DNA of 8,847 nt, taken from NCBI GenBank assembly GCA_031266495.1, contig JAISAX010000321.1, positions 1-8,847 of the forward strand, read 5' to 3'. Below are positions 7,903 to 8,847 of the stretch, piece by piece. Position 1 is the stretch's first letter, and every line of letters starts with the position of its first letter. The stretch comes from Opitutaceae bacterium (GTDB taxonomy: Bacteria; Verrucomicrobiota; Verrucomicrobiae; Opitutales; Opitutaceae). Below the pieces are notes generated by a model, which saw only the letters and a list, made by a program, of their open reading frames with translations, did no database searches and had not been told where the DNA came from. The translations under genes were made by a program, and so were the position numbers.

Positions 7903-8754
7903 ATGACCTATCGAGCCAATGACGCATGGAACCAGCACCTCGACGAGATGAACCGGAGACGGGTACTCACCCCTCTGACGGTCGAGCTGGTGCGAATCGA
8001 GGGCCCCATTGACACGGGATGGAAACATACCGGACACGTGCACCCCTACTGGCAGATGGAACTGGTCGAGAAGGGCGGTTTCTCCCTGCGTATCGGGAAA
8101 ACAAGACTGTATCCCCGGAAAGGAGACATCATTTTTGTCCCGCCGCAGACATTCCACCAATTTCACCATCCGCACGGCAAGCAAGGCTGGACGCTGAAGT
8201 TTTCGGTGCCGGAACTGATCGGGCGATACCCAGCGGGCCGCCTGGGCAGGGGAGCGGCGGGAGCGGCGGGAGCGGCGGGAGCGCAGTTGCACGCGGCGCT
8301 GCTGGGGGCGGTCCGGTTGTGGGGAGAGACCTCGCACGATGCCCGGATACTCATTGAGCACCTGATTGCGGCCGCACTCGCGATGCACTTCGGCCAGACA
8401 TTCCCGACGGGGGCGGAGAGCGATTTGATCCGGAAGGCGCGACGGCATGTGGAGGAACGCACCGCAGCAGGCCGGGCGGTGAAGGTGGAAGAACTGGCAA
8501 GGGCACTGCGGTGCTCGACGCCCTGGCTGAACCGCGTATTCCGGAGCCACCTGGGGTTGCCGGCAAAAACATTTATCGACCAGCACCGCTTCGAGACCGC
8601 CAGACGCCTGTTGTTGGAGACGCCGCTCAATGTCGCGGAAATCGCCGGCGAGTTGGGGTTTGAGGATGCGTTCCGTTTTTCCCGTTTTTTCAAACGATTG
8701 AGCGGAGCGTCACCGCGCTTGTATCGGAAGAACGGTGACGCCGGACAAAAATAA
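7903..8754 (+). CDS. AraC-family transcriptional regulator
   Basis: This 283-aa DNA-binding regulator has an N-terminal cupin-like sensing domain (about 40-105, with HTGHVHPYWQMELV and GDIIFVPPQTFHQF), typical of AraC regulators that sense sugars. A C-terminal double helix-turn-helix follows: VKVEELARALRCSTPWLNRV (193-212) and LNVAEIAGELGFEDAFRFSR (242-261), the latter carrying the family pattern GF-(x)n-FSRFFKR. Between them lies a GAAGAAGAAG insert (about 117-127) encoded by a 9-bp repeat. ATG 7903 is preferred; a TTG at 7849 would add 18 residues but is a poor start. No Shine-Dalgarno sequence is visible. It is divergent from the esterase gene, so it probably controls that gene in response to a plant-derived sugar; this is inferred from layout. 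Confidence 0.9.
   Translation: MTYRANDAWNQHLDEMNRRRVLTPLTVELVRIEGPIDTGWKHTGHVHPYWQMELVEKGGFSLRIGKTRLYPRKGDIIFVPPQTFHQFHHPHGKQGWTLKFSVPELIGRYPAGRLGRGAAGAAGAAGAQLHAALLGAVRLWGETSHDARILIEHLIAAALAMHFGQTFPTGAESDLIRKARRHVEERTAAGRAVKVEELARALRCSTPWLNRVFRSHLGLPAKTFIDQHRFETARRLLLETPLNVAEIAGELGFEDAFRFSRFFKRLSGASPRLYRKNGDAGQK
8250..8283. repeat. 9-bp GGGAGCGGC repeat inside the AraC-type gene
   Basis: 3.8 copies of GGGAGCGGC encode the GAAGAAGAAG insert between the sensing and DNA-binding domains. The unit keeps frame on expansion. Confidence 0.85.
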
Positions 8755-8761
8755 CCCCTCC

Positions 8762-8788
8762 GGGGGGGGGGGGGGGGGGGGGGGGGGG
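8762..8788. repeat. G27 homopolymer downstream of the AraC-type gene
   Basis: A run of 27 G starts 7 nt after the AraC-type stop codon and is followed by CAAGG and a C8 tract that could pair with part of it. No T-tract follows directly. The remaining bases to the window end (8789-8847) hold no feature I can support. Confidence 0.9.
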
Positions 8789-8847
8789 CAAGGCCCCCCC
8801 CGGCCCTGCACCCTTTCATGCTGTCCGGTTTTCTGTTTTTCCAAACC

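Noticed and set aside
7798..8586. Extension of the esterase reading frame into a 1013-aa protein
   Set aside because: The added part is antisense to a clear AraC-type gene, and the signal peptide fits a start at 7797.

Overview
The window is high-GC DNA with dense coding, few clear Shine-Dalgarno sites and many long G or C homopolymers. This style fits a carbohydrate-degrading Verrucomicrobiota, probably Opitutaceae. That placement is inferred from composition, gene types and one recognised protein tail, not from a marker gene.

Layout: (1) 49-1464 (+) encodes a complete dihydrolipoyl dehydrogenase, the E3 subunit of 2-oxoacid dehydrogenase complexes. (2) 1465-1805 is a convergent intergenic region with a minus-strand intrinsic terminator, an imperfect inverted repeat and a C16 tract. 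(3) 1806-2902 (-) is the odd part: a small lipoprotein gene downstream of a broken gene. The broken gene keeps a recognisable C-terminal tail, carries a twelve-unit 21-bp palindromic tandem repeat (a heptapeptide repeat when translated), and is frameshifted at a TATATA run. (4) 2903-3188 holds hairpins and a long inverted repeat built from GAATNNN heptamers. (5) 3189-4952 (+) is an MsbA-type ABC exporter, followed 85 bp later by a VOC-fold protein (5038-5487). (6) 5545-7797 (-) is a secreted two-domain acetylxylan-esterase-like hydrolase, divergent from an AraC-family regulator (7903-8754, +). They form a plausible regulator-target pair for hemicellulose use. (7) 8755-8847 contains a G27 run and nothing else clear.

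The three parts with genes that can be named (lpd, the ABC exporter with VOC, and esterase with AraC) look like separate transcription units of ordinary metabolism. No defence system, phage, IS element, RNA gene or CRISPR array is visible. The most unusual content is repeat biology: a 21-bp dyad array, GAATNNN heptamer clusters at three sites, a 9-bp GC-rich repeat in three genes or gene remnants, and polyG/polyC tracts, one of them inside the esterase reading frame.
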